A model generated the notes under the pieces. That model did no database searches. It was given only the letters and a program-made list of their open reading frames with translations, and was not told the DNA's origin. From positions 62,001 through 126,000 of the forward strand of contig NZ_JAUSSN010000011.1 of the NCBI RefSeq assembly GCF_030812335.1: 64,000 nt of DNA. Direction: 5' to 3'. Both the position numbers and the translations under genes were made by a program. Every line of letters begins with the position of its first letter. Positions within the stretch are counted from its first letter, which is position 1. Below, piece by piece: positions 23,350 to 33,877 of this stretch. Source of the stretch: Pseudarthrobacter oxydans. Lineage in GTDB: Bacteria; Actinomycetota; Actinomycetes; Actinomycetales; Micrococcaceae.

Positions 23350-24209
23350 CTGGGTCACCTCCGGCTAGCCGTCGGGGCAGCGCGCTCATGGATACGGGGA
23401 TCGCAGTGCACTCCAATGAGGTCCCCGCGCACTAGCAGCCACGTCCCCAGGTAGGAGCCTTGCAGATCACCCGTCACGAGACCGACCTTAGTTGTTCGCA
23501 GACCCACCATGCGGCAACCGAGGTCAGGCTCGTCAGGATCCCAGAGGAGTCAGACGCGCACCACCTGCGTAGCCGGCCATTGGGACACCGGCGTCGGCGG
23601 CGTGTTTGTGAATGACTTGGTAGCAGTACCCAGGTTCTGCATATTCTGCAAGTTCTTCAATCGGATCACTTCTACTTGACATAATGTTGATTATCGGCGT
23701 TTAAACGACGGGGTAGAAGTGGATGCCACGGGCGGTGAATGTCCCTTCTGATTCCAGATGTCAGTTTTCGCATTGAACCTGTCAGTGTGCGGATTCTGGG
23801 AGATTCTCACTTAAGTTCCCAGCGTGGTTCGTAGTTGTCGAGTACGACCTGCTCGCATGTGGGCTTTGGGAGTCTGCTGGAGCGGGATTTCCTGATGCTT
23901 GCCGACTACAACAGCAGCGTTGTCGGCATCGCGTCCCAACCGTTTGTTGTGCTGGCCTAAAGGGTCCAGGGATGCCCGTGGAACGCGAGATGGCCTTGAA
24001 GAATCTCGCCACCAATCGCATCCGACGACTTCCCGTGGCCGATCTGTTGATCGACGTCTCTTACTTGCGGGACGGTCCCCGACGCTTCCCTCTCTGGACA
24101 ACGGGGCTGCTCTGGAGACACTCCCCCGGCTGGATCAGGAATGTTTCGTTCCTCGCCAACGGTCCGGTTCAGGTGGCCTTTCTACAAACCGAGGCGTTGA
24201 ACTGCCCCC
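23350..24209. other. 860-nt stretch without an intact gene; possible mobile-element remnant
   Basis: No frame here has both a ribosome binding site and sensible codon use. Minus-strand frames around 23782-24101 give Arg/Ser/Thr-rich fragments. Two imperfect direct repeats near 23759-23795 resemble the multiple terminal binding sites of IS21-type elements, so the stretch may be the eroded end of one. Confidence 0.35.
23759..23795. repeat. Pair of imperfect 16-bp direct repeats
   Basis: TGTCAGTTTTCGCATT (23759-23774) and TGTCAGTGTGCGGATT (23780-23795) match at 13 of 16 positions and begin with TGT, 21 nt apart. Repeats beginning TGT and spaced about two helical turns are typical of IS21-family ends, but no intact istA/istB is present, so the assignment is tentative. 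Confidence 0.4.
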
Positions 24210-24980
24210 TTAGTCAGTACTTCCGCCCAGCACATCCACGTGCACGTGGTCGAGGTGACGCAGGATCTCGTTGCCGGGGTCAGGTGCGGCGTAGTCCTGC
24301 CATTGCCCCCGAGAGCTGTGCGCGCTCCAGAACCGGTCGTCGAAGATGACGTACTGGATGTCCAGGTCCTCGGCATGGGCGACGAGCCAGTGGGCCAGTA
24401 TCCACCCCTCACGCCGGTTCTCCTCCGTCACCGGGCGGAAGAAGATGTCGATCGCCCGGCCGTCATAGTGCGTCGAGTCCGCTCCGTGCCCCTGTCCGAC
24501 GCCGCCCGGGGCGAACCCGCCCAGGCTCTGTTCACCGAACACTTCGGTCATGGCTTCGCGCAACTGCTCGGCGCGCGGCGTCAGGCCGGTGACACTCAGC
24601 TGCTCTTCCTGGAGGTCGCCGGAGCCTGAGCCCTGGCATGTCAGGCTGGCACCAGCGTCTTCGGGTGGCCCGTCGGCCAGCCGCTGCAACACCGCCCCGT
24701 CGATGCCGGAAGTGTCCGGGGTCTCCAGCCCTCGGGCCACGAGCGCTACTGTCGTCGTGGCCAGTTGCGCCTCCTCACGGCGGAGCTTGAACTCTCCCTC
24801 CGAAGTTTCGACCGTGCATGCCGGGCCCCCGCGCAGCGGACCGTCCTCGGCGCGCAAGCCGCTGAGCAACCCTGGTCCGAGGAGCACCAGCGTTGAAGCG
24901 AGCATCCCGAGCAGGAGAAGGCGCAAGAGCGGCCGGATTGCGCGGCGCCAGCCTCTAGGCGTTGCGCCGCTGGTCATCAC
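24210..24980 (-). CDS. Secreted or membrane-anchored peptidase-fold protein (ARB-07466-like C-terminal domain)
   Basis: A 256-residue protein with an N-terminal membrane anchor/signal (LLRLLLLGMLASTLVLLGPG, residues 18-40) and a C-terminal domain resembling the Hedgehog/D,D-peptidase fold. GADSTHYDGRAIDIFF supplies the H-x6-D metal-site pattern, YVIFDDRFWSAHSSRGQWQDY the mid-domain tryptophan motif, and RHLDHVHVDVL the terminal HVH. It may act on cell-wall peptides outside the membrane, but actinobacterial members are uncharacterised. Start is GTG 24980 or the next codon, ATG 24977; no strong ribosome binding site distinguishes them. Confidence 0.7.
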   Translation of the reverse strand: MMTSGATPRGWRRAIRPLLRLLLLGMLASTLVLLGPGLLSGLRAEDGPLRGGPACTVETSEGEFKLRREEAQLATTTVALVARGLETPDTSGIDGAVLQRLADGPPEDAGASLTCQGSGSGDLQEEQLSVTGLTPRAEQLREAMTEVFGEQSLGGFAPGGVGQGHGADSTHYDGRAIDIFFRPVTEENRREGWILAHWLVAHAEDLDIQYVIFDDRFWSAHSSRGQWQDYAAPDPGNEILRHLDHVHVDVLGGSTD

Positions 24981-25189
24981 GGGTGCAGACGTGTACGCCG
25001 CACGCAGGCCTCGTGGGTGCGGGTACGGGCCAGGGCCGATTCGAGGAGTTCAGCGCCAATCACGGAGGTCTTGCCTAAGATGGCGCCCCTTTCGTTCATA
25101 GCGATGCTCCAGTTGTGGCAGAGGAAGGGACTGTTGAAGGTTACCTGACGGCCGGCTACCGGTCCCCGGTACGCGCCTGCCTGGCTGTT

Positions 25190-26608
25190 TCAGGCGGAGG
25201 TCGGCACGATGTTGTGGTTGAGGCGGAAAAGGTTGTGCGGGTCGAAACGGTTCTTCAGTGCCACCAGCCGGTCATATGTGTCCGGCCCGTAGGCCTCACG
25301 CCCGGCTTCGATGATGTCTTGTCCGGCTTCTGCACCGAGGAAGTTGACGTACTGGCCGTGCTCGCCGAACGGCTGCATGAGAGTGTAGGCGTTCCGGGCG
25401 AATGCGCTCAGCCGCTCGTCCTCTGCCGGGTCGGTCCAGAATCCGTAGATGTTCAGCCAGTACTTCGCCGAGCGGTTGGGAAACGCTGTGGCCTCCTCCG
25501 GCACGCGCCCGAAGGCCCCTTCCATGTGGTGGATATCGATCCCGGTCCCGAACCAGGTCACCTCGGAGGCGAAACCGACCAGAACGTCGACGGCGTCTTC
25601 GTCCATCCGGGAGAATGACAGGTTTTTCCAGTACCCCCGGGCGCCCTTGGGAAAGACGCTGTCCATGGCAGACTGCCACTCCAGCCAGGCGGTCGGCGCG
25701 ACTTCCTCTTCGTCCGGGGGCGCGGCGGCGCGCAGCTGCTCGATCAGCTCGAGCCCGGGCTGGAGGTTCTCCGAAGCCCAGGCAAAGCCGATGATCATCC
25801 ACGGCTCCTCCCCCATCTCGAAGTCCGGCGGGAGCACCAGGAAGGAGATGATCGGGTTCATTTCCTCGGGGAGATCCTGCGTCCACCGGGCGAAAGCGCT
25901 CAGCGCGCTCTTCCAACGGGTCGGGCGGTAGAAGAAGTTTCCACCCAGTACGGCAGCCGGCAGCGGCCGGGCGCGGAAGGTGAAGGAGGAGACCACCCCG
26001 AAGTTCCCGCCCCCGCCGCGCAACCCCCAGAACAGCTCGGGGTTGTCCTGTTCGCTGGCGTGCAGGTGCTCTCCGGTGGCGGTGATGACATCGGCGGAGA
26101 CCAGATTGTCCAGGCTCAGCCCGTTGGAGCGGGTCAGCCAGCCCACGCCTCCGCCGAGGGTCAGCCCGGCGACCCCGGTGGCGCTGATCACGCCAAGCGG
26201 CACGGCCAGTCCGTGAGTGGTGGTGGCCCGGTCCACGTCTGCCAGGGTCGCCCCGGGTTCGACGGTCACGAGCCGGTTTTCCACATCGACTTCCACACCG
26301 CGCAACTGGCCAAGATCCAACACGAGGCCGCCGTCGACGGTGCCGTGGCCGGCAATATTGTGCCCGCCCCCGCGAACGGCAAGCGGCAGGCCGGTGCGCC
26401 GGGCCGTGTGAATGACGGGATCAATGTCTCCGACGGCTCCCGCGCGGATTACCGCCCGCGGGCGCACGTCGATCATGCCGTTCCATACTGCCCGGGCCTC
26501 GTCGTACAACGGATCCTGTGGTTCGATCACCGACCCCGCCAGTTGCCCGCGCAACTCCTCCAGGGCGCGGTCCTCTTCGCCGGCCTGCTCCTCCTGATGC
26601 AATGTGCT
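25190..26608 (-). CDS. FAD-linked oxidoreductase (BBE/6-hydroxynicotine oxidase-like)
   Basis: A 472-residue flavoprotein of the PCMH/berberine-bridge family. The FAD domain contains PLAVRGGGHNIAGHGTVDGG, whose His is the usual covalent flavin attachment site, ATGVAGLTLGGGVGWLTRSN, and FWGLRGGGGNFGVVSSF. The C-terminal BBE segment ends YDRLVALKNRFDPHNLFRLN with the N-x5-N flavin contact. Such enzymes oxidise alcohols, amines or sugars with O2. ATG at 26608 has GGAGG 10 nt upstream; a frame from 26656 does not. A single gene, diverging from the hydrolase at 26912. Confidence 0.88.
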   Translation of the reverse strand, partial: STLHQEEQAGEEDRALEELRGQLAGSVIEPQDPLYDEARAVWNGMIDVRPRAVIRAGAVGDIDPVIHTARRTGLPLAVRGGGHNIAGHGTVDGGLVLDLGQLRGVEVDVENRLVTVEPGATLADVDRATTTHGLAVPLGVISATGVAGLTLGGGVGWLTRSNGLSLDNLVSADVITATGEHLHASEQDNPELFWGLRGGGGNFGVVSSFTFRARPLPAAVLGGNFFYRPTRWKSALSAFARWTQDLPEEMNPIISFLVLPPDFEMGEEPWMIIGFAWASENLQPGLELIEQLRAAAPPDEEEVAPTAWLEWQSAMDSVFPKGARGYWKNLSFSRMDEDAVDVLVGFASEVTWFGTGIDIHHMEGAFGRVPEEATAFPNRSAKYWLNIYGFWTDPAEDERLSAFARNAYTLMQPFGEHGQYVNFLGAEAGQDIIEAGREAYGPDTYDRLVALKNRFDPHNLFRLNHNIVPTSA

Positions 26609-26911
26609 CATCGGTCTGCTGCCTCCGTGCCAGGGGGGTTGGTACCCCAGGTCCAATAGTGGAATTGATCTCGCCGGGGTCGGCGGTGCAGGGCGATACG
26701 TCCAGCCGCCAAGGCACTGGAACAGCTCGCGGTGTCCACAGTATAGATTCGCCCGCGGCGCCGGACAACGGGCAGCAGGCAGCCGCGCCTAGGCACCCCG
26801 CGCACAGAAGAGTAAATTACGAATTGACTGCGAGGCGGGCTGCCGAGTGGGGGCTGGTGCCGGCAGCGGCAGGAACGTTCAGCGGCGGCCGGGCGAGACA
26901 GGAGGGCCGGA

Positions 26912-27732
26912 GTGGGCCGGTACGTGAATGCCGGGGAACTTGAAATCTGGACTGAGCAGGTCGGCGAGGGGCCGGATGTACTGCTGATCGGCGGGCTGGG
27001 GGACACTGTCGAGTCCTGGCAGTTCCAACTGGACGGGCTGGCGGACCGCTACCGGATGACAGCGTTCGATAACCGGGGTGCGGGCCGCACGGCCATGCCG
27101 GCGGGGCAACCGACGGTCGAGGCGATGGCGGACGACGCGGCCGCAGTGCTGCAGGGCCTCAACATCTCCTCAGCGCATGTTGCAGGGTTCTCCGGCGGCA
27201 GCATCATCGCCCAGGAGCTTACTCTCCGGCACCCGAAGCTGGTACGAAGCCTGGTGCTGCAGAGCACTTGGCCCGGAATGGACCAGTATATGAAGACGCT
27301 CGCCCGGTCCATCCACTGGCAGGCCAAGCTGGCACCGGACGCACGCGCTTTCCTGGAGTTCTTCTTCCTGCTCGTCTACACCCCACGGGCACACAACAGC
27401 GGAATGGTAGGCCAGATCATCGAGGACGCCCTCGCCTTCCCGCATCAGCAGTCCACCGAGGATTTCCTGAAGTTCCTGGACGCGTTCGTGGTCCACGAAA
27501 CGGGAAGCCGGTTGGGCCAGATCAACGCGCCCACCCTTGTCCTTGCCGGCGGAGTGGATCCCATGACCAGGCCGGAACTGGGTGAGGCCGTGGCCCGTCG
27601 CATACCGGGCGCACATTTCGAGGTCCTGCCGCTGGAATCCCACCAGCCCTTCCAGGAGATCCCGGACGACTGGAATGCGCGCGTGGACGAGTTCTGGCAG
27701 GAGACGGCGAGGCTGAGCACACAGAGACCCGG

Positions 27733-27748
<16 letters not shown>
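26912..27748 (+). CDS. Alpha/beta hydrolase
   Basis: A 278-residue alpha/beta-hydrolase. LLIGGLGDTVESW is the oxyanion-hole region, FDNRGAGRT follows, and the nucleophile elbow is GFSGGS with Ser94. VLAGGVDPMTRPE supplies the acid Asp and LPLESHQPFQE the catalytic His. GTG start at 26912 with GGAGGGC upstream. Substrate (ester, lactone or other) unknown. The last 16 nt overlap the convergent UvrA-like gene. Confidence 0.86.
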
Positions 27749-30147
<2,399 letters not shown>

Positions 30148-30280
30148 CGTGTCTCCATCTCTTGGGCGGGGCCGCGTCCGCGGTCTCCGCCGGCGTCGTC
30201 TGGCTCTATCTAACCAGCTTCGAGCCCGCAGCCGCAGGCGAATCCATTGTCTTCTGCGCCGACCTCACTGAGAATGAACC

Positions 30281-31501
30281 ATGACGGTCTACCTGAGGTC
30301 CCTGGAAACTGCTGTCCCGCCCACTGTCCTGATCCAGACGGAGGCACGGGACGTTTTCGCGGCCCAGCCGGGGCTCACCAGGCTAGGCACCCGTCTGGTC
30401 AGCACGTGCTTTGATTCCGCCGCGATCGACACCCGCCATACGGCCGTCGCGGAACTGACAAAGAACCACCAGGCCGAGAACCCGCGGTTTTTCAACGCCG
30501 GCACGGGGCTGCTCCTGAGCCCCAGCACCAAGGTCCGCAACGACATTTTCGCCACCGAAGCCACCAAACTCTTCATTGAGGCAGCACAGAAAGCCCTGGA
30601 CGCCTGTCCCGGGATCACTTCCCTGGACATCACCCACCTCGTCACGGTGTCCTGTACCGGGTTCTTCAACCCCGGCCCGGACTACAAAATCGTCCGGGCC
30701 CTCGGCCTGGATCCCGCCGTGCAGCGCTACCACCTCGGATTCATGGGCTGTTACGCGGCGTTCCCCGCCCTGCGGGCGGCAAAGTCCTTCTGCGAGGCCG
30801 ATCCCGACGCCGTCGTCCTGGTCGTATGCGCCGAACTTTGCTCATTGCACGTCCGGACCTCGAACGACCCGGACACCATCATGGGCTCGGCATTGTTTGC
30901 CGACGGCGCGGCCGCTGCCCTCGTCACCGCCCAGGAGCGCCCGGACGAACCGGCACTCCTGCAGTTGGACCACTTCGAGACCGTCCTGACCCCGGTCGGC
31001 GAGGAATCCATGGCGTGGAACATCGGCGATGAAGGCTTTGAGATGGTCCTGGGGAACTACGTCCCGCACATCATTGATGACCACATCATCGGCGCCCTGG
31101 AACCGCTCCTCTCCCGGGAGGGCGCCCTGCAGGGACTCCCCTACCGCGACATCCGGCACTGGGCCATCCACCCCGGCGGCCGAAGCATCCTGGACAAGGT
31201 CCAGTCAAGGCTGGAGCTGAGCGACGAGCAGCTGGTCCCGGCCCGTGAGACCCTGCGCAACTACGGGAACATGAGCAGCGCCACCGTGCTCTTCGTGCTC
31301 CGGCACATCCTTGATCTGCCGCCGGCGGAGGGTGAGGACGACGGGGCGGAACGGATCTGCTCCATGGCGTTCGGGCCAGGGCTGACGGTGGAAACTGCGC
31401 TGTTCACCAAGCTCAGCAGCCCGCGCCGTGAAGACGCGCCAACGCTGGGCGGGGATGCGGCGAAGGCGGAGTCCGCCCAGCCGGAATCGGCCCTGGCCTG
31501 A
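30281..31501 (+). CDS. Type III polyketide synthase
   Basis: A 406-residue chalcone-synthase-fold enzyme with the catalytic triad visible: Cys157 in GFMGCYAAFPAL, His297 in WAIHPGG and Asn330 in NYGNMSSATV. These ketosynthases extend a fatty acyl-CoA with malonyl units, giving alkylresorcinols or alkylpyrones. VSCTGFFNPGPDYKIV follows the family. The following methyltransferase (6 nt away) and flavoprotein (8-nt overlap) match the order of the Streptomyces srsA-srsB-srsC phenolic-lipid genes, so an alkylresorcinol-synthase role is likely. The C-terminal 20 residues are Ala/Glu-rich and not conserved. Confidence 0.9.
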   Translation: MTVYLRSLETAVPPTVLIQTEARDVFAAQPGLTRLGTRLVSTCFDSAAIDTRHTAVAELTKNHQAENPRFFNAGTGLLLSPSTKVRNDIFATEATKLFIEAAQKALDACPGITSLDITHLVTVSCTGFFNPGPDYKIVRALGLDPAVQRYHLGFMGCYAAFPALRAAKSFCEADPDAVVLVVCAELCSLHVRTSNDPDTIMGSALFADGAAAALVTAQERPDEPALLQLDHFETVLTPVGEESMAWNIGDEGFEMVLGNYVPHIIDDHIIGALEPLLSREGALQGLPYRDIRHWAIHPGGRSILDKVQSRLELSDEQLVPARETLRNYGNMSSATVLFVLRHILDLPPAEGEDDGAERICSMAFGPGLTVETALFTKLSSPRREDAPTLGGDAAKAESAQPESALA

Positions 31502-31507
31502 GACCCG

Positions 31508-32206
31508 GTGCACCTGCTGCGGGAACGTGCGGCGCACGCCGTCGAGGAGATGGACCTGCCCGGCTGTGATCCGGTCCGGCTGGACCGAACCTATGCCCAG
31601 TTCGCGCTCGTGAACCGGGCCGTCTCCGGCTGGCGCGGCATCTACCGGAGCCAGCTCAGGCCACGCCTCCGGAAGGGTCCCGCGACGTTGCTGGACATCG
31701 GCTGCGGCGGCGGCGACGTGCCGGTGATGCTGTCCCGCTGGGCCGCCCGGGATGGGCTCCAGCTGGAGATCACGGCGATCGATCCGGATCCGCGCGCCAG
31801 CCGCTTCGCTGCCGAACGGCACCGGGGCGCAGGCGTGACGTTCCGTCAGTCCACGGCAGCCCAGCTCGCCGGCGAAGGTCTCAGCTTCGACCTCGTGGTG
31901 TCCAACCACGTGCTGCACCATCTGCCCGAGGACGAACTCCCGGCGTTCCTGGCCGAGTCCGCCGGGCTCTGCCACGGCAGGGTCATCCACAACGACCTCC
32001 GGCGCAGCCCGGCCGCCTATGCCCTCTTCTTCGCCGGCTCCTGGCCCTTCACCGGCTCGTACATCAGGCAGGATGGCCTCACGTCGATCCGCCGCAGCTA
32101 CACCTCCGCCGAACTCCGGGCGTCCGCTCCCCCGGGCTGGACCGTCATCCGCCGCACCCCCTTCCGCAACCTGCTGGTCCTCGACCGGGACAGGGCTCAT
32201 GGCTGA
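31508..32206 (+). CDS. SAM-dependent methyltransferase of the phenolic-lipid operon
   Basis: A 232-residue class I methyltransferase: SAM motif LLDIGCGGGDVPVML, acidic motif II ITAIDPDPRASRFA, and VVSNHVLHHLPEDELP. The C-terminal ITTLG-like region SWPFTGSYIRQDGLTSIRRS resembles polyketide/quinone methyltransferases. GTG start at 31508, 6 nt after the PKS stop, with translational coupling likely; it overlaps the flavoprotein gene by 8 nt. It probably methylates the ring or hydroxyl of the type III PKS product. Unlike SrsB of Streptomyces it is a Rossmann-type methyltransferase and not an integral-membrane one. Confidence 0.85.
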   Translation: MHLLRERAAHAVEEMDLPGCDPVRLDRTYAQFALVNRAVSGWRGIYRSQLRPRLRKGPATLLDIGCGGGDVPVMLSRWAARDGLQLEITAIDPDPRASRFAAERHRGAGVTFRQSTAAQLAGEGLSFDLVVSNHVLHHLPEDELPAFLAESAGLCHGRVIHNDLRRSPAAYALFFAGSWPFTGSYIRQDGLTSIRRSYTSAELRASAPPGWTVIRRTPFRNLLVLDRDRAHG

Positions 32207-33332
32207 CGTCCTGGTGATCGGCGGCGGCCCGGTGGGGCTGTTCATGGCCGCGCTGCTGCTCCAGCACGGCGTGAGCGTGCGCGTCCTGGAACAGCGCACC
32301 GGCGCCGAACCGCACTCCCGGGCCATCGGCATCCATCCCCCGTCGCTGGACGCGCTGCAGGGCATCGGCGTGGCCCCGGCCATGGTGGCCGAAGGGGTCC
32401 CGATCCGGCGCGGCATCGCCGTCGGCGGCGGCCGGACGCTCGCCCGGATGTCCTTTGCCGGGGTCTCAGAGGGCTTCCCGTTCGTCCTTGCCCTGCCACA
32501 GTCCCGCACCGAAGCGGTCCTAGAGCAACGCGTCCGGCAGCTCGACCCGGACGCCGTGCACCGCGGCGTTCGGGTCACGGGGCTGCACGACGACGGCGGC
32601 CGGGTCACCGCGGACGCCACCGCGGGCGGCTCGGCGGTCCGCTACACGGCGGCCATTGCCATTGCCGCCGACGGTGTCCGGTCCACGGTTCGGCCGCTGC
32701 TCGGGACGGCCGTCCGTGCGAAGGATTACCGGGACAGCTACCTGATGGGCGACTTCGCGGACACAACCCGGTTCGGTCCGGACGCGGCCCTGTTCCTGGA
32801 ATCCGCGGGGATAGTGGAGTCCTTCCCAATGCCGGGGGCGTTGCGGCGCTGGGTGGTGCGCCTCGCGGACCCCGGGGACGGCGGGGACGCCGGCTGGCTC
32901 GTTCAAACGATCAGGGAACGCACCGGAATCGACGTCGATCCCGCGAGCAACAGCATGCTGAGCCGGTTTGGCGTCCGGACCCGGCTGGTACGCAGGATGG
33001 TGACGGGCCGGACCGTGCTGATCGGCGACGCCGCCCACGAGATCAGCCCGATCGGCGGGCAGGGCATGAACCTGGGCTGGCTGGACGCCGCCGCCCTGGC
33101 TCCTTTGGTTCTCGCGTCGCTGGACGGCTCGGACGTGGGGGCGGCGCTACGGAACTTCGAGACCCGCCGCACGGCCGCGGCCGCCCGGGCGGCACGCCAG
33201 TCAGAAATCAACATGGCACTGGGCCGTCCCCTGACCGCCGGGCAGTGGGCCGTGCGGAACCGTGCCGTGGCGGCGGCCGCCGCCGTGCCCGCCGTCAACG
33301 GGTTCGTGGCCCGCCGGTTCACCATGCAGTAA
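32199..33332 (+). CDS. FAD-dependent monooxygenase of the phenolic-lipid operon
   Basis: A 377-residue flavoprotein hydroxylase (PHBH/UbiH fold). DVLVIGGGPVGLFMAALLLQ is the N-terminal GxGxxG dinucleotide motif, IAADGVRSTVRPLLG the DG motif, and VLIGDAAHEISPIGGQGMNLG the GD FAD-ribityl motif. It would hydroxylate the aromatic ring of the PKS product, giving a hydroquinone or quinone. ATG at 32199 lies within the end of the methyltransferase gene, so the three genes are translationally coupled. Confidence 0.88.
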   Translation: MADVLVIGGGPVGLFMAALLLQHGVSVRVLEQRTGAEPHSRAIGIHPPSLDALQGIGVAPAMVAEGVPIRRGIAVGGGRTLARMSFAGVSEGFPFVLALPQSRTEAVLEQRVRQLDPDAVHRGVRVTGLHDDGGRVTADATAGGSAVRYTAAIAIAADGVRSTVRPLLGTAVRAKDYRDSYLMGDFADTTRFGPDAALFLESAGIVESFPMPGALRRWVVRLADPGDGGDAGWLVQTIRERTGIDVDPASNSMLSRFGVRTRLVRRMVTGRTVLIGDAAHEISPIGGQGMNLGWLDAAALAPLVLASLDGSDVGAALRNFETRRTAAAARAARQSEINMALGRPLTAGQWAVRNRAVAAAAAVPAVNGFVARRFTMQ

Positions 33333-33394
33333 CCGGCGACGGCGGAACGCCGCACACCGCTGGAACGACGGCACCGCCCGAACGACGGCCCGGC

Positions 33395-33805
33395 TCAGGC
33401 AGGCGGGGGCATGAAGTAGCAGTCGTAGCTGTCCTGGCTGACGACCCGGCCGTCCCGGACTTCAAAGACGGACGCGACCCTGGCCCGGATGACCTCACCG
33501 GCGTCCCAGTGCGGCAGGTCCATCAGCAGGGTGGCGCTCCACTCGGCCTCCACCACCACACGGCTGCCCTCACACGTCGTGCGCCGCACCACGAACCGCT
33601 GCCCGGAGACGACGTCCTGCGTTGCATCCGCCCCGGCCAGGGCCTCGTCCCGGTTCCTGGTTGCACCGGACGGAGCCAGCAGATGCGGCGCCTCGCTCAG
33701 GGTGTAGTCCCGGGCCAGGAGCGGGGCGATCTCCGCCGCACCGCCGCCGCCCTCGATAGCGCGCAGCAGCGCGAGGACGCAATCCAAAGGGGCCTGTGAA
33801 GTCAT
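33395..33805 (-). CDS. NTF2-like/SnoaL-like protein
   Basis: A 136-residue cone-shaped NTF2-like protein (ALLRAIEGGGGAAEIAPLLA ... VVVEAEWSATLLMDLP ... VASVFEVRDGRVVSQDSYDC). The family includes small isomerases and cyclases, but no catalytic residues can be assigned. TAGTCT ends six bases before ATG 33805 and no ribosome binding site exists, so a leaderless mRNA is expected. It converges on the FAD monooxygenase and diverges from the lipoprotein gene. Confidence 0.8.
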   Translation of the reverse strand: MTSQAPLDCVLALLRAIEGGGGAAEIAPLLARDYTLSEAPHLLAPSGATRNRDEALAGADATQDVVSGQRFVVRRTTCEGSRVVVEAEWSATLLMDLPHWDAGEVIRARVASVFEVRDGRVVSQDSYDCYFMPPPA

Positions 33806-33817
33806 GGAACGAGACTA
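33806..33817 (-). promoter_or_regulatory. -10 box of the NTF2-like gene, leaderless start
   Basis: On the minus strand TAGTCT (33817-33812) is followed by CGTTCC and ATG at 33805. This places the transcription start at or next to the A of the start codon. Confidence 0.5.
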
Positions 33818-33864
33818 TCCGAACGCACCGGCAAGGCCGCGCCCGCACGGGCCTGCGCCCGGAA

Positions 33865-33877
33865 TACACTGGCCCCA
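33865..33877 (+). promoter_or_regulatory. -10 box of the lipoprotein gene, leaderless start
   Basis: TACACT at 33865-33870 is followed by GGCCCC and ATG at 33877; no Shine-Dalgarno sequence. Mirror arrangement with the divergent NTF2-like gene 60 nt away. Confidence 0.5.

Noticed and set aside
23782..24349. Several open frames in both directions around the IS-like repeats
   Set aside because: None has a ribosome binding site or a family-like product; the plus-strand frame runs into the peptidase-like gene on the opposite strand.
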